DNA from: Filosporella fistucella
Lineage: Eukaryota > Ascomycota > Leotiomycetes > Helotiales
Reading direction: 5' to 3'
Length of the DNA stretch: 64,000 bases
NCBI GenBank assembly: GCA_030077755.1
Contig: JAQJZZ010000020.1
Span: 1,240,001-1,304,000 of the forward strand
Under the pieces are notes generated by a model. The model ran no database searches. It was not told the DNA's origin and was given only the letters and a program-made list of their open reading frames with translations. Numbering within the stretch: the first letter of the stretch is position 1; every line of letters begins with the position of its first letter. Positions 1-11,246 of the stretch are shown piece after piece. The position numbers were made by a program, and so were the translations under genes.

Positions 1-3000
1 GTCAGGTAGGACTGGTGTTCAGGCCATCCATCAAGTAGTTCTGACATTTCGTCGTTTTGGATCTCTGACTCGAAAAATGCAGTGGCCCATCTCGTTCCAA
101 ATTTCTGGAAACAATGTTTGACCCGGCCTCGCAGAATTTCGGTCCGATTGATAGATTGTTGCAATTGAGATCCTTGTGGATGTTCGACGTGAATGAATCT
201 GGTAATCGTGTCTAGTTCAGATTGTAGAATATGAGCAAGTGTCGGGAGAATCTCGTGCTTTTCAGCTAGCTCGATAGCTTCGTCGGGAAGCTCTAGATCT
301 GTGGCCAAAAGTACAATCTGCTCGTTCTGGGCTGGTACTTGCGCGTTACGGATCGATTCCTCTTCAATCTGAGCTGCTGGAGACTCTCTTGCAGCTGCCC
401 ACCGTGAGCGCTCCTTGTTTGCTCGGATAGATATGTCAAGCAGAGCAGCGTACTCCAGCCGAATTTTGTCCACCACAGTGTGGCTGACTTGATTGTCGTC
501 GCCTTTCTTATTCCAATATGCTCTTACAAGCATTCCTGCAAGGTCTGCCTGCTTCCTTAGATTTTCGGTGATGTAGAACGTGGATGTCCATATATCTGGA
601 AGTCCCTCGTAGCCGGCTTCGAGGACGCCGTGCTTCAATTGCTCAGATCCAAGGCCATACAGTTCTAGATTCGCGGTCCTAAAATCGTATGCACCCTGCA
701 ATGCGCTCAGAACCATGTCATCTGCCTCACTAAGAATTCCCATCACGAAACCATGGTCTTTCTGCCCGTCTTGATAGGTGTGTTTGATAACCTGGTATGC
801 CCAAGGAATTGCAATCTCCAGATTCCAAATGTCCCTAATAAACCAATGGCGAACGCGATCAAGCTCTCCGGCTTCGGGGACAGGTTCTGATTTGTAGTCC
901 TCGTGAATAAACTCAACGATTTCTGCCAGGAGACCTCGCTTCTGTCCTGCAGGCTTGTCTTTCAGCGCAGTATCGTAACGTTTCCAGATAAGTGTAGCAG
1001 CTGCTGATCTTTCGGCATCCCATAGAAGTTTCCATCTTGTAACACGATCCAGCTGAACATGACTTGTCTTCAAGTACTTTGCAAGATCTCTCAAAGCGGC
1101 AGATCGCTTCCGGAGGTTTTGGTCAACTGATGCTGGTACCGAAGGGATATATGGAGTTTGAGATTTCAAAATATCCAAGCTTAGCTCCACGGCAGCCAAG
1201 CCAACTTCCTCAGCAGAAAATTGCAGTTCTGGGCGGACTGTAAAGCTGAGGGGGTTATGTTCAAGGGTGCCAAAAAATATAGCTTGCTCCAATTTGCTTC
1301 TAGCTGTGACTTGCTGTGGTTTGCTTGTTGTTAATCTTGCAGTATTTGTTGCCGCAACTCGTATAACACCTCCACCCCTAACGAGCAGCACAGTGGCAGG
1401 ATATTTTGCTTTGTGGCGCCGGGATTTAGAATCTTCGATGCTGTGAGATTGAGATTGAGGTTCTTCCATACCCGAGCCAACAATCTCAATGTTCATCTCC
1501 TCCCGGAAGTCGATCACATCTTCGAAGGCTTGTGGAAGTAGATGGCTTTCCGTTCGGAGTTGCAATTCCGGAGAGTCAGGCTGTCGAGCCATGGAAATCA
1601 CAATGACAGCACGGTCGAAAACCACATAAGCAACGAGTGCTGGGGTTGGCAAGTAAAGCCGTGTCCTGGAGGTTGCAATCCTGCTGATAGGCGTTGTGTA
1701 GGATTTGATTGGTCGGACATTGCCAATATCTAACCTATTTTGTTGCAGGACGACTTCGACGAGGAAATAGTGGGCGTTCTGCCGTTCAGTCATCGAGACT
1801 AGGACTAAAATGTGTGCAGCGCTTTCTTGATCGCTGAGTTGTGAGTCCACCACTGACTTCGGGGTAAAAGTGAAATCCAGAAGCTCGAAGGTTTCAAGGA
1901 GTAAATCGCTCAGTACCGGCCGTGCCTTTTTTATCGCCATCACAATAGCCTCCCTACTTTCACATTCTGCGATGATTGATGAATGTCCTCCTCGTTGTAT
2001 ATTCCAAGATTGGATCTTTCCTTTGGCAGTTGCCAACACCACATTCCGCTCCCCAACCCTTTCGGGACGACCAGCTCTCACGGCTGCAATATCTCCATGC
2101 CATGACGAGCTAGACAGCGCATTTCGTAGACTTCCGAATATTCCACCCATCGTAGGCCCACTACCTCCACGGAGAAATTGTACGGCAATCGCGGGTCGTC
2201 CTTGTCCATCTCTGACACTCATATATGCAATTCTGCCCGAACTGAAAGCCAGTATGAAACCAGCGGATTCAGCGTTCAAGATCTGTACAATGCTTTCTCC
2301 TGAATACATTCCTTGGATTGACAGTTCAACACCGTTCCTTTGCAATCTCAGGTCCAATGTCGCTGCACTTGAGATCGACTCCCAATATGTCACTTTTCCC
2401 GTCGTAGGTATGACCACAACAAGGCCAGGGTCGGATGAGGAGGCGGAGGCAGAAACGAGGGATCCCAGTGGAAGAGGATCAGATACATGCTTCGAGGGTT
2501 GTGGTAGAGCGAAGGTAAAGGTCTCGGGTGAGGGAATGTTAACAGCGTACGGCCAGACAATAGCGTGGGTATGAGTGAGGGCAAGAGCATAGCCAGTGTC
2601 CGAATATACTGCTCCATGTTGACGCACTATGATCCGTTAGTAAAGAGCCATTTTCAAGAATCTGCCATGAGCGTACCTGCTGCGTCGGCACGTAACCTGT
2701 CTGGGAGCGCGGGAAGCTTGCTGACAGTATATGTATCATTGGTAGTCTAGAAATTTCATCAGTTCATCCAATCCAGTATCGCGGATGGAACTCACAAGTA
2801 TAACACTGCCATCTCCCTTGTTTCCCTTGTCGGCTGACCGGGGCTTCTTTCCTCGAACCGCGATCTCTCGTGGTGGCAGAGGAGTTTCCCTTACACTCTC
2901 ATGGCGGACAAGAGCTGCCATCTTGTGATTTTTGGTTTCCTCCATCTCGGGCGCGCCATCTCTGTCTTCCGGCGAGAGAAATGTTGTTTCGGTGAGTGCG

Positions 3001-3113
3001 CTTCGTTGACGCTTTGCTTTGGGCTGCGCAATGGAGTCGCCAGAAGGTCGTTGCCTTCGTCGAGATGTGCGAGCTGGGGCCGCTGGCGTACCGTTCTGAG
3101 ATGGAGAGAACAT
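1..3113 (-). CDS. NUP133: Nucleoporin Nup133 (C-terminus beyond the left edge)
   Basis: Scaffold nucleoporin of the Y-shaped (Nup84/Nup107) complex of the nuclear pore. Three exons read on the minus strand: 3113-2796, 2746-2677 and 2626 to beyond position 1. Introns are 2747-2795 (GTGAGT...CTAG) and 2627-2676 (GTACGC, branch TACTAAC, ...ATAG). The first ATG (3111-3113) opens a basic, proline/serine-rich leader starting MFSPSQNGTPAAPARTSRRR, then the beta-propeller region with YTVSKLPALPDRLRADA and YSDTGYALALTHTHAIVWP, both typical of fungal Nup133. The third exon stays open for all 2626 bases to the window edge, moving into the helical C-terminal half (for example DEMSELLDGWPEH near position 47). 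About 1000 residues are visible; the stop lies outside. Divergent from the AFG1-type gene across 572 bases. Recognition is by remembered family features. Confidence 0.9.
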
Positions 3114-3685
3114 AGCAGCTACTTATCTGGATGATTCATCCAGTCATAGATTCGGCGTTGATGCTGTACCCCGATTATTGCAAAACCTGGAGGCAAAAAT
3201 AGGTTTTGATACCGAATTATAGGTAAGGCTTGTTTACAGGCAGTTCACGCTTACCCAATTAGGTAACCTCAAAGGCGGTCAGTGACGAGAACATACGAGA
3301 CACTCCATGAACTTCGGCTTCGGATTCATAATTTCAATCGTTCCTAAAGACTTAAGCTTGCGAGAGGGAAGAGCACATTTGAATTTTAGCCGCTCAGGCA
3401 TCTCATCAAGTTATGTGTCAATTAATTATGTCTATTATATCCCATTGCCTGAAATTCAAGTTACGAAAACAGCTTGAAATAATTAAGACCAGTCTACTTG
3501 CTTTGTGTCTTCGTCTTCAATTCCCTGCTGATGTGTTTCTTCTATGGATATCTTAGTAGAAATAAAATACATCCAATATTAAGTAGGGATTTCTCTGTTT
3601 ACAATATTACGGTCATATTGTTGGAAAGTTTTCGGTCGACAATCAAGCACGTGATTTGTACTTCACGTCCGGAATGTTGACGTAG
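3114..3685. promoter_or_regulatory. Divergent promoter region NUP133 / AFG1-like
   Basis: 572 bases between two start codons pointing away from each other. It is moderately AT-rich (3420-3640 especially) and has no convincing open frame. It must hold both promoters and 5' leaders; I see no clear TATA box or repeat. Confidence 0.5.
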
Positions 3686-5861
3686 ATGAGTTCTTCGGTT
3701 CGAAACACAAGCAATATCGTCTCTGTGCCGTGGAAGGCAATCGACATGCCACCACCAAAATCAGTAATTAAAAGCACCGGCCTTACCATAACAAATCCAC
3801 TGGTTTTATATCGTTCCCTACTTGCTACAAAAGTAATTGATCCAGATCCTGCTCAACATCGTCTTGCCCTGGAGCTTCAGAAGCTCTAGTAAGTAACTTC
3901 TTTTTGGACATCTAACCGAAAATCAACGAAAGATGAAGCCCACTTTCTGTTACATCATACATTGTTGAGTGTCCATAGTCAGCCAGGCTGACCGAGTATT
4001 TAGTTTACGTCTCAAGGACTACTCTCCGCGAGCAGAATATGCGTCACGTCTCAAAGCACTCAATCGTGTGGTTGGTAGCTCAGAGAAAGAAGATGGGGTA
4101 GCAGTTGCAGTTCCAGGGCACCCACTCAGAAGGAATCCTCTCTTCTCACATCTCTTTGCACGCAAACAGGAGAGGGATACGAAGGCTCTGACACGAGTAC
4201 TCACCAGCCATGAGTCGGCCATAGCCTTGGACTCTCCAAAAGGGCTTCTATTATATGGAGAAGTCGGCACCGGGAAAAGTTTGTTGGCAGACCTTCTTGC
4301 GGATTCTCTGCCCAACAAGAAGAAAAGAAGATGGCATTTCAATACGTTCATGCTAGAAACACTCGCAAAGCTCGAGCAGCTCCGAATCCATCGTTCTCAA
4401 CCCCATCAAGCTGATGGTGTATCAGACCATTCACTATTATGGCTCGCCAAAGACATGATTGAAGAGTCTCCTATTCTGTTTCTTGACGAATTTCAACTAC
4501 CCGATAGAGCTGCAAGTAAAATATTGAGCAGATTATTGACCTCATTCTTTCAGTTGGGCGGAGTGCTCATTGCAACTTCTAATAGAATGCCCGAAGAATT
4601 ATCGAAAGCCAGCGGTATGGATTTTTCATCCTCGCCAAGAGGTAGCTTGATCAAAAATATGCTCGGGTTTGGCCAAAGATCAGTGTTATCATCGGGCAAT
4701 GAGTATGGCTCCTTCGTTGAAGTCTTGAAGGCAAGATGCGAGATATGGGACATGGAAGGCGGTCGTGATTGGCGGCGTAGAGAGGCTGAGTCAATGGATG
4801 AAGAGACGCATACCATTGCAGAAAGTCTGAGAGAAGAAATAACGGGGAATTTTAAAGAAAATGTTGGATTTGAAAATTCGGTGCCCGTGCAAGGAACGGG
4901 CACCTTTGGTACTTCCATGACCAGCCAGGAGGAAAGTGACTTGATGGCTAAACGAACAACTATGCCTAAGAAATATTTCCTCTCCACGCCGGACCAGGAA
5001 ATGAGTTGGAGGGACGCCGTTCGAGCCACTCTTCCTTCGGGAATACCAGAGCCTATATCATGGCTACCAACAATCCTCATAGTCTACGGACGCAAGATCC
5101 TGGTCGATAAGCATATGGGAGGCATCTCATACTGGTCTTTCACAGACTTGTGCGGTTGCGCCTTGGGACCTGCAGACTACATAACCCTGGCATCAAGATT
5201 CCACACCTTGATCATCGATCACGTCCCTACCTTAAGTATGCTACAAAAGAATGAGGCCAGAAGGTTGATAACACTTCTTGATGCCCTGTATGAAGCTCGC
5301 TGTAAGCTTCTCATAAGAGCGGACGCTGGACCCGATGAATTGTTCTTCCCAGAGATTAGCAAAGATGTCACAACGAGCGGGCTGCAACAAAATGAAAATA
5401 ACGGCGGAGACGCTGTGTACCCCGAGACTTTATCGGAGATCTATCAGGACCAGATATCCCCTTTCAGACCAAATATTTCGTCGTACGAAGACCAGCCTAA
5501 GACAGGATACGACCCCGATGAGGACTCAGACTTCGGTCCTCAAGAGAGGGGAACTGGAAGAGCAGTCGATTTTGGAATGACAAGTTCCTTCACTGGAGAA
5601 GACGAGAGGTTCGCTTACAAACGCGCAAGAAGTCGGATGTGGGAGATGTGCGGCGAACGCTGGCACTCCAGAGATGACGTTGGGTGGTGGAGACCAGTGC
5701 CCCCAGAGGTTCGACGGTGGGAACGATCACCATCAATGTCGTCGACAGGTTCCAAATCTCGCATAAACACCAAAGGAGATGTGCAAATGGGAAATTCAAT
5801 CGAACTTGATAAGCCAGCAGGGCTTCAAGGAAGAGAACTCGAGGGGTCGGAGAATCGGTGA
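3686..5861 (+). CDS. AFG1: AFG1/LACE1-type mitochondrial AAA ATPase
   Basis: AFG1 family ATPase, in yeast a mitochondrial inner-membrane protein linked to turnover of cytochrome oxidase subunits. Two exons, 3686-3888 and 4004-5861; the 115-base intron starts GTAAGT, has a CTGAC branch site and ends TTTAG. Predicted 686 residues, longer than yeast Afg1 (about 510). The family entry region LTITNPLVLYRSLLATKVI is in exon 1. Walker A GEVGTGKS lies near residues 153-160 and Walker B LFLDEF near 226-231; the following SNRMPEEL stretch fits the sensor region. A serine/acid-rich insert (about residues 320-400) and a long polar C-terminal tail account for the extra length. The N-terminus has no strongly classical presequence, so import is inferred from the family. 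The ATG at 3686 is the first in the exon; an internal Met 20 residues later is possible. Confidence 0.88.
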
Positions 5862-7368
5862 TGAATGAATAGCTTGGCGTCAGGTTGCACATATCTGAGA
5901 TGAAGTGTTAGATCCTTCGAATCAAGTCATTTAGGCTTAGTCTTCCACTTCAACACCTGCAATGCTTTCTTCCAAGGATCATATCACCCGCGGTAGGCCA
6001 TGCGGGCCAGTTTTGTGGTATCTTACTTAGTGAGCAGTCGTTCTCTATGGGAGTACGTTCCAGCTTCCGGTGGCCGCTTAGACAATGGTGCACGACGACA
6101 ATGGTGGAAGGATTCCTACTATTGCACTCTGTATCCCTCGGTATTGCTCATAGTGCAGCCGCTCCCGCAATTGAGAAGGTTAAAAACGGAAGGAAATGTG
6201 CATATGTTGACGGTGATTGGATACTTCGTAGTCAAGAAGGGATGTTGAAATAGACTCATCGGGCGCTTTTGTGCTAATTAAAGGACGGATAAATGCCAGA
6301 AATACACCTGTTTCCAAGATTGTCCTGCTCAAGATCCACGATAAGGTTCCAGTGTGAAATCTTGCATAGACGCTACATTCAGTTGGAATGGAAGTGTGAT
6401 GAGATGTCGTTCCTGCGTCACCCTTCAGGGAAATGACGGAACCAACACCCTCAATTCCAAGCCTAAATAACGTTCTTCGATGAACAGGAATAGAAGCACC
6501 CCACTCAAAAGCATGCATAGACGCTGATACAAGCATCGCTATCTCTTCGAGATAACCCTGACTTGATGCACCCTCAAAGGGGACGGAGCACACGGTCACC
6601 GGCGCCTAAGGGCGAAATCTTCAAGCGCCAGCCTTACCGTCTTTCAAGGGTCATGTTTGTTGGTGAACACTCCCAGGAGGCTTGTAGTATCTGATCGTCA
6701 GCCTTATACAAACCTGGGTCTGGAATTAGTGGTGCCTGCAGAAGAGGAGGTCTTGCCAACGCGCTGATCAACAAGCCAGACCTGTCGCAACGACCCTGAT
6801 CTGGCAGCCGATGAGTCTTCTGCAAGCCATTTCTGTGGATGGCTTGCAGCGAGATGGCCATCGCTTAGTTCGACTCGAGCCGCGATGTAGTTGGAGTGTA
6901 ACTTGTATTCAAACATCTTGTAGTGGTCCTGTATGCAAGGAATATAAGGCCAATTGGGCTGTTATTAAAGTTACCCGGAGGGAAACCGGTTCCTAGACGA
7001 AACAAGCAGTGATTTTGACGGGTATTACAGTATGTCGAAGGTTCATGGGCGTCTAAATCGAGTGGTTGTAATTGGAAGCGCAGACAAGACGAGCGGCTAC
7101 CCTCGAACATTCTGATTGGCCCGTCAAAGGTTCAGGATATTTCTGAAACTCGGCGACACATTGAAAAACAACCCTAGACAGTGAGTCAATACTTCAGTAC
7201 TTGAGAAACTTTGGCAATGCTAACGAGATTTCACTAGCTTGCCGTGAAAACGAGATCCTTGACTTGTTTTGGGCTTTTTAGGGACTTTTTTTTTTTGGAT
7301 GCCCTGAACCAGCATTCCTGGTTTTGCAACAAGCCAGCTGGTCGTGCTGACTAGATTGATAAACTTGC

Positions 7369-8046
7369 TCAGATGATATAGTGTAAATCCTCGCTCAGGT
7401 TTGCGCATCCTAGGAATGCGAAGAAAATGTTGCCCCCGTTGGTTGCCTGGATTGGATTACTGATAAAAGAATAACGAACGCTTGAAATGTGATATATGCA
7501 TGTAGAGGCGACGTGATGTAACAAGCTTAAAATAAACGTTGACGCTAGTTTTGTATAGTACTTGATATCGGGAGCGCGGACCATGAGCAAAGCACTGAAA
7601 AAAGATGCATTAGAAAGTAGGAGGACACACACCTTGCAGCTGGCAAAACGTGACATTTGCTTTTGAACGATGGATGGACATTCTCTCATCCCAAACGAAG
7701 CCAGAGGCGGGTGATTAGAGGACTCGTGAATACTAAAATAGATAATTCTCCGCGTCAAATGAGGGTATCCGGCTGGTCCTGCCTCGGAGACCAATCCCCA
7801 GGTGAAACTTGACGCATGGAGACACAAGGTCCAACAATTCTGACCATAAGCGGGCAGGATGCAGCCATAATAGTCGACGATATTGGGAGGGATTGAACAC
7901 ACGACGGCTAAAATCGCCTTGCACGTCGAGATGAATGGCACGCTTAAGGAGAGAGGCGCCATCACGAGGGCATAAGGAAAAACAAGCCATTCCGCTGCAT
8001 CCTTGCCTTTCCCATTTCGACATCTCAAGATAATTGGAGCGCTCAC
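7369..8046 (-). other. Long minus-strand open frame with an intron-like segment, unrecognised
   Basis: A frame of about 225 codons is open on the minus strand; its first ATG is near 7962 (the upstream boundary codon is GTG). The translation is cysteine- and serine-rich and matches nothing I know. Inside it, 7595-7632 reads as a tiny intron: GTGTGT donor, TTCTAAT branch site, T-run and CAG acceptor (38 bases). A good donor (CAG then GTGAGC) also lies at 8041-8049. It could be an orphan gene, a spliced non-coding transcript or chance. I do not call it a gene. Confidence 0.25.
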
Positions 8047-9062
8047 CTGTCACCGGCGTCACCTTGCTGAGTTACTTATTCGGAGCAGCAGCCACTATGA
8101 TCCAGAAGCCAAGAACCTCTCACAGAGACGCAAGAATATGCATCATCCAAGTAGGTAGGTTGTGGAGACCCTTTCTGAATGTGGTGATGGGTGCAGAAAC
8201 ATGACACAGGCACATCAGAATTCGAGTGCTTCGTTTCTGCGGTTCTGCCCTCCCCTCCTGCCTGCCTTTCCAATTGAACGAACAATTGAGGGAGACGCAA
8301 TTGGAGAAACAATCACACCAAGCTAAATCGATTGATTGTCTTAGCTTAGAAGAGGGACGAAGTATGTTACCTCCCTTCTGACCTAGGCAGGTACCTTGCT
8401 AGACTTGCTTGCGCATTGTGTGCTTGCAGAACTTTGATCTTTGCATCGTAATTCGCAGCAGTCCAATTGCGCTGATCGATTGGGCCTTTCTCTTTTCGGC
8501 GAACACATCCAGAGATGCAGAGCCAGACAAACCTGCTGAAACCATCTCACGGCAATGATCGATCCGCTGCTGAGGTGTGGTGGCTCGCTAGTTAGACAAT
8601 TGGCAATAGGCACTGGACTGGACCTGGTAATGTTTGCTTTTTTCTTCTTCCTCTTCGCAACCGCCTCCGCATCCAATTCCACCTCCACATCCCTCCCAAC
8701 TCTGTGAACAAAACCAACATCTGCATATGGCTGACTGCCAAGTGGGTGGTGAAGTGTCTGCCAGGTGAATATGTCCCTTTCCGAGACTGACATGTACCTA
8801 TTCCTTTCTAACCTTTAAGGAGAATTCAGACACTCCTGACGTGCACAAGCAGACGGACAGACTTGTCGCAGTCTTCTTGAGAGCAGAACATCGATCGACC
8901 GCTAAAACTTGGCTACTACTCCGTCCGGACAGCGCTTCAATCTCAGGCGCTGGCTCGGCAAAATGAAGTAAAGGTTGAGTGTTGACGCTGTAAGCGGGTC
9001 GGTCTGAGATCGCCTGCGGATAGAATATGCTTGTGTCAGCCCGCAGCCGTTCACCTGTACAG

Positions 9063-9290
9063 CACAAGCAAGTACCATACTGTAGGTAGGTACCTTAATC
9101 AATTACCTTATCTACCAAGGTACTTTTACCGTACCTTCCTACCTTACTGTAGGTACCTAGATAGATTTATCCAACGAGTAACGAGTGTCTACATTACATT
9201 CAGAACCCTATTCCTATTGTCTTATGCTATGCTAAAATCGCCTACCTTTCATACCTTACTCGTTACCTTACCTTACCTTACCTTACCTAT
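9063..9290. repeat. TACCT/AGGTA cluster with a (TTACC)5 array
   Basis: Dense copies of TACCTACC, AGGTAGGTA and related words over about 230 bases, ending with five perfect TTACC units at 9263-9287. The same words recur in other long intergenic regions of this window (near 10030, 10130, 17190, 17750, 39650 and 61940-62090) and I did not notice comparable clusters inside genes. Function unknown. Confidence 0.8.
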
Positions 9291-9587
9291 CTAGATTGCC
9301 TCGATTGCACATCCACGTCCAAAATGGTGACCCAGCCCAGACAGATTTGAGATCTCATCTCATCTCCGCCTCCCAGCCAGACAGAGTTGCATTCGAAGAC
9401 TTTCTCATGCATTTTATGTTCCGTTTGAAATCTATTATTGTCACTATCCTTGCGACACTCCCTCGGGGTATTGTTTCAAAGAGACGCAGCGGCCTGGCGG
9501 ACAACCAGGGTGTCAAGTACGAAGTACAGACCAGCAGTCACTCGACCGACTTTGCCTATTCCATTACGGACGATAATTTATGCTAAT

Positions 9588-9636
9588 TTTTATTATTTTT
9601 ATTATTTTTATTCGTCTTTTTTTTTTTTTTTTTTCC
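9588..9636. repeat. T-rich tract: TTTTATTA repeats and an 18-T run
   Basis: Several TTTTTATTA units followed by a run of 18 T at 9617-9634. It lies in the gene-poor stretch; a length-variable simple repeat is likely. Confidence 0.9.
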
Positions 9637-10536
9637 ATCCCAAGCCATCCTTCCTACCCTTCTCTACCTTACATATCCTATCATATCCCCTTCCCCATCC
9701 AACATCATCTCGGGCATCGACTCGGTCGGTTTGCTCGTCGTTCAGTCACCTTCCTTTATGCAGACAAGGATTTAAGCGGCATGGGCCCTCAGCAAGACCA
9801 TTTCCATCCCCTACCATCTCCAGTCAAGCCTGTCCAGTCAGTGGCCGCTGCAGCATCAGTCGTAATGTATTATTGTACATCCAAAGTAACTCAGACCAGA
9901 ATGCAGAGTGCGTAGATTGCCGCACACGAGGCTCATATCCGAAGAAGTGCGTCACGTCGATCTTACGGAAGAAAGGTGATTCAGTTTGACCCAGGAGAAA
10001 TAAGCCAGACCATGTATAGATAGGCCATAATGCTTTCAGTAGGTAGGTTGGTTAGAAATGCGCGCTAAATGAATAATAAGGACTGGAGGTGCAGATGCGC
10101 TCCACCCCATTTCGATGCTGCAAGCTGTATACCTACCTAGGTTCTTGAGGTTGACTTCTAGTGGTGTATACTCTGATAATATGATGCAAGCCCGTCACAT
10201 TCTCCTCTCCGTACTTGTATACACACTCACACCCACAGAGACACTGCTCCCGTCCTCCGTACTGTACTCACACTTACCTCCACAACCCGCTTGAGTCGGC
10301 AGCATTCTTTTCCCCTTTCACATATTTACACAAGCCTGCCTGCCCGCTCGGCTGGGGGTTAACAGCCTTACCTAATCGAGATACCCGCCGACGCACAACG
10401 AATCCAGACGCGACCAATAGGGCGTAAAAGCAAGGATGATCAAGTCGCGGTAGTGTGATGTGCCTCAGAACGGCGCGGGCAGGGCAGGCTTGTGCAAAGC
10501 GAGCAGCCGCTCAGCTGTGATGTGAATGTGGATGGG

Positions 10537-10563
10537 AGTGTGAGTGTGAGTGTGAGGTGTGAG
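10537..10563. repeat. GTGTGA simple repeat
   Basis: Short tandem run of GAGTGT/GTGTGA units in the gene-poor stretch. Confidence 0.8.
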
Positions 10564-11206
10564 AGTGAGCTGCCAACCATCCTCGCCATGCATCCCATCT
10601 GTGATGAAGGTCTCACATCTCGCGTCTTCGTGCCATGTGCTTTCTTTGCGCGTGAGTGGGAAAGTAGGTGATGGCGATAGCAGTGGTAAGGAGGTACAGT
10701 AACGGTGCGTATTCAAAGTGTACTCGCAGAGCAGAGCTTTGACGTGCAATATGTCCGGATGCTGGCTCGATTTTCCAGTTCCACTTGATTAGTTTGCCGC
10801 GGTTCCTGTCAAACTCGAACGTTCAAGATACAAGCACGGCTATTGCTCGCAACAGCGAGAAAGCTCGTCGCACCGGGTATCTGTCAGTCGCTTGAGATGT
10901 GCAACGAATGGCTGCGATAAGGGGATCAGACTGGAGGTTGGTGTTCCGCCATCCAGCAGTAGTGGAGGGAGAGAGAGATGAGAAGGCTGGCAGGGTACAA
11001 TATTGCACAGTAGTACCTCCGTACTGTACGGTACTCGTACGCACCCTTTCATCAATGCTTGATGTTGATTGACTACGCCGCTGTACGTACTCTCTCCGTC
11101 TTAGTGTCGTTGCGTTGTAATAATAGGAAATCCGTAAAGTGTGGAGCACGGTGTGGATGGAGTGTGTTCCGATTAAACAGGATAATCATAAATGTAAGTA
11201 AGATAC

Positions 11207-11246
11207 GGCATGGCATGGCAGGGCATGGCATAGTATAACATGGCAT
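11207..11246. repeat. GGCAT pentamer repeat
   Basis: Imperfect tandem GGCAT units (GGCATGGCATGGCAGGGCAT and onwards). Degenerate GATGAGT/GGTGAT units follow at about 11345-11400. Confidence 0.8.

Noticed and set aside
1870..2574. 234-codon plus-strand open frame
   Set aside because: Antisense to NUP133 exon 3, whose translation is clearly the real one; composition reflects the complementary codons.
6180..6599. 139-codon minus-strand open frame
   Set aside because: Starts at GTG, has no recognisable motif and no splice support; kept only as part of the gene-poor stretch.
9438..9989. 183-codon plus-strand open frame
   Set aside because: Driven by T/C-rich simple sequence (Phe/Ser/Pro/His runs); no ATG context or splice structure, no family.
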